Below are positions 62,846 through 64,000 of a stretch of DNA of 64,000 nt, in pieces. The stretch comes from Neisseria sp. (lineage in GTDB: Bacteria; Pseudomonadota; Gammaproteobacteria; Burkholderiales; Neisseriaceae). The notes below the pieces were generated by a model. It was not told the DNA's origin. It saw only the letters and a list, made by a program, of their open reading frames with translations, and made no database searches. Position numbers and translations under genes: made by a program. Each line of letters opens with the position of its first letter. Positions within the stretch are counted from its first letter, which is position 1. The DNA lies in NCBI RefSeq assembly GCF_030527965.1, contig NZ_JAUMZU010000011.1, positions 1-64,000 on the forward strand, written 5' to 3'.

Positions 62846-64000
62846 ATGCACACATTTGAATTAAGCGAAGCGGCGTTTGCCGCGTTGCCGGAAGCGTTTT
62901 ATGCGCGGGTGGCAACCGAGCCTTTGAGCGAACCTTATTGGGTGGCGCAGAATCAGGCGCTGGCAAAGGAAATGGCCTTGCCAGACGACTTTTTTGATGC
63001 GCCGGAAACGCTGGCCATGTTGTCGGGCAGTGCGCGGCATTATCGCCCCGAGCCTTTGGCCGGGGTGTATAGCGGGCATCAGTTTGGCGTTTATGTGCCG
63101 CAGCTGGGTGATGGCCGTGCGGTATTGCTGGGTGAAAGCCGCGATGCGGCGGGCCGTGCTTGGGAGTGGCAGCTGAAGGGAGCGGGTAAAACGCCGTTTT
63201 CCCGCTTCGCCGACGGTCGTGCGGTGCTGCGCTCTACGATTCGGGAATATTTGTGCTCGGAAGCCATGCACGGTTTGGGCATTCCGACTACGCGCGCATT
63301 AGCCATAGCGGGCAGCAGTGATGCGGTATATCGCGAGGAGAAAGAAACGGCAGCCGTTCTGACTCGCGCAGCAGAGAGCTTTATCCGGTTCGGCCATTTC
63401 GAATATTTTTACCATAAGGGCTTGCATGAATATGTGAAGCCGTTGGCCGATTTTCTGATTGAGCGTTATTATCCGGAGTGCGCACAAGCTGATAAACCTT
63501 ACGTTGCCCTGTTGGATGCAATCGCCGCGCGTACGGCGGATTTGGTGGCGGCTTGGCAGTCGGTCGGGTTTTGTCATGGCGTGCTCAATACCGATAATAT
63601 GTCGGCACTGGGTTTGACCATCGATTACGGCCCGTTCGGTTTTCTTGATGCGTACGACCGCCGACATGTGTGCAACCATTCGGATACGGGTGGCCGTTAT
63701 GCGTATAACGAGCAGCCTTATGTGGTTCATTGGAACTTGTCGCGGCTGGCTTCCTGTTTGCAGATTTTGTGCGATGAAGCGGATTTGATAGCGGTGTTGG
63801 AGGCATTCCCAGAACGTTATCAGAATGCCTATCTGAAAAGAATGCGTGCCAAACTGGGCTTCTTGGAGGATAGGCCGGAAGATGCGGAGCTGGTGGCCGA
63901 TATGTTTGACGTGTTGCAAAGCCGGAAAGTGGATTTTACTTTGTTTTTCCGTTGCTTAAGCGGCGTTAGCAATGTTCACGGCGAACCGTTACCGCCGAAA
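62846..64000 (+). CDS. selO: Protein adenylyltransferase SelO (C-terminus outside the window)
   Basis: 385 residues visible, starting MHTFELSEAAFAALPEAFYA, and the frame is open to the right edge. A pseudokinase-fold enzyme that transfers AMP to Ser, Thr or Tyr side chains with ATP bound in reversed orientation. Recognisable blocks are YSGHQFGVYVPQLGDGRAVLLGE, WELQLKGAGKTPFSR-like WEWQLKGAGKTPFSRFADGRAVLRSTIREYL, FGHFEYF, and the catalytic GVLNTDNMSALGLTIDYGPFGFLD (DYG in place of kinase DFG). The C-terminal Cys-Ser/Sec motif lies beyond the window. An altered DUS (GCCTATCTGAA, near 63828) lies inside the gene. Confidence 0.95.
   Translation, partial: MHTFELSEAAFAALPEAFYARVATEPLSEPYWVAQNQALAKEMALPDDFFDAPETLAMLSGSARHYRPEPLAGVYSGHQFGVYVPQLGDGRAVLLGESRDAAGRAWEWQLKGAGKTPFSRFADGRAVLRSTIREYLCSEAMHGLGIPTTRALAIAGSSDAVYREEKETAAVLTRAAESFIRFGHFEYFYHKGLHEYVKPLADFLIERYYPECAQADKPYVALLDAIAARTADLVAAWQSVGFCHGVLNTDNMSALGLTIDYGPFGFLDAYDRRHVCNHSDTGGRYAYNEQPYVVHWNLSRLASCLQILCDEADLIAVLEAFPERYQNAYLKRMRAKLGFLEDRPEDAELVADMFDVLQSRKVDFTLFFRCLSGVSNVHGEPLPPK

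Overview
The window is a chromosomal segment of a Neisseriaceae bacterium. It is densely strewn with the 12-mer TGCCTGTCTGAA, usually as back-to-back inverted pairs between genes. This is a DNA uptake sequence (DUS) in the variant dialect I recall being described for Neisseria wadsworthii and relatives, rather than the meningococcal form (core GCCGTCTGAA). Gene content and order agree with Neisseria: minC-minD-minE-oxyR, fur divergent from bamE-dapB, zapB-zapA-6S RNA, rplM-rpsI, and a GNA33-type MltA. I saw no tRNA, rRNA, insertion sequence, CRISPR array or intact prophage.

Layout. 1-3.4 kb: a lipoprotein cut by the window edge, a possible 33-residue ORF, and an RTX-type secreted repeat protein. 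3.4-12.1 kb: alaA, dxs, speA, rpmB-rpmG, an acetoin reductase, ispA-xseB. 12.3-14.8 kb: a two-gene ABC importer (ATPase plus permease fused to a substrate-binding domain). 15.2-19.9 kb: gltX, two related secreted proteins, mltA, a His-tailed glycine-zipper protein. 20.2-25.6 kb: acpP-fabF, gpsA, zapB-zapA-6S RNA, rplM-rpsI, a GlsB-like membrane protein. 25.6-30.3 kb: formate dehydrogenase-N genes (alpha, beta, gamma), the alpha gene interrupted by one in-frame UGA. 30.6-33.3 kb: an Lrp-type regulator, a tandem glycine riboswitch, gcvT, gcvH. 33.4-39.3 kb: a lipoprotein, gltS, glnA, aroE-mtgA. 39.8-40.5 kb: an AT-rich island with a HEPN-domain protein. 40.8-44 kb: minCDE-oxyR, crcB. 44-45.7 kb: pyrBI behind a probable attenuator with a leader peptide. 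45.7-51.2 kb: speD, a DUF4178 zinc-ribbon membrane protein, an SPFH-SHOCT protein, a DUF350 membrane protein and a divergent membrane-anchored aminopropyltransferase. 51.2-56.8 kb: an RNase II-family exonuclease, an AAA+ enhancer-binding-type regulator lacking the sigma54 loop, a DHA2 drug transporter, a small membrane protein. 57.3-64 kb: dapB-bamE, fur, aat, a low-molecular-weight phosphatase, dapD, a possible coupled pair of tiny ORFs, a secreted esterase, and the start of selO.

Most of this is ordinary housekeeping. The most system-like region is 45.7-51.2 kb. There the two enzymes that make spermidine from putrescine (SpeD and a SpeE-like enzyme) are packed with SPFH, DUF350 and DUF4178 membrane proteins, families otherwise seen in envelope-stress and PspA-linked neighbourhoods. 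speA, which begins polyamine synthesis from arginine, lies at 7 kb. Other points of interest are the in-frame UGA in the formate dehydrogenase alpha gene, whose canonical selenocysteine site already codes for Cys; the enhancer-binding-type regulator without a GAFTGA motif; the pyrBI leader; a tiny ORF abutting the glycine riboswitch; and the isolated HEPN protein.
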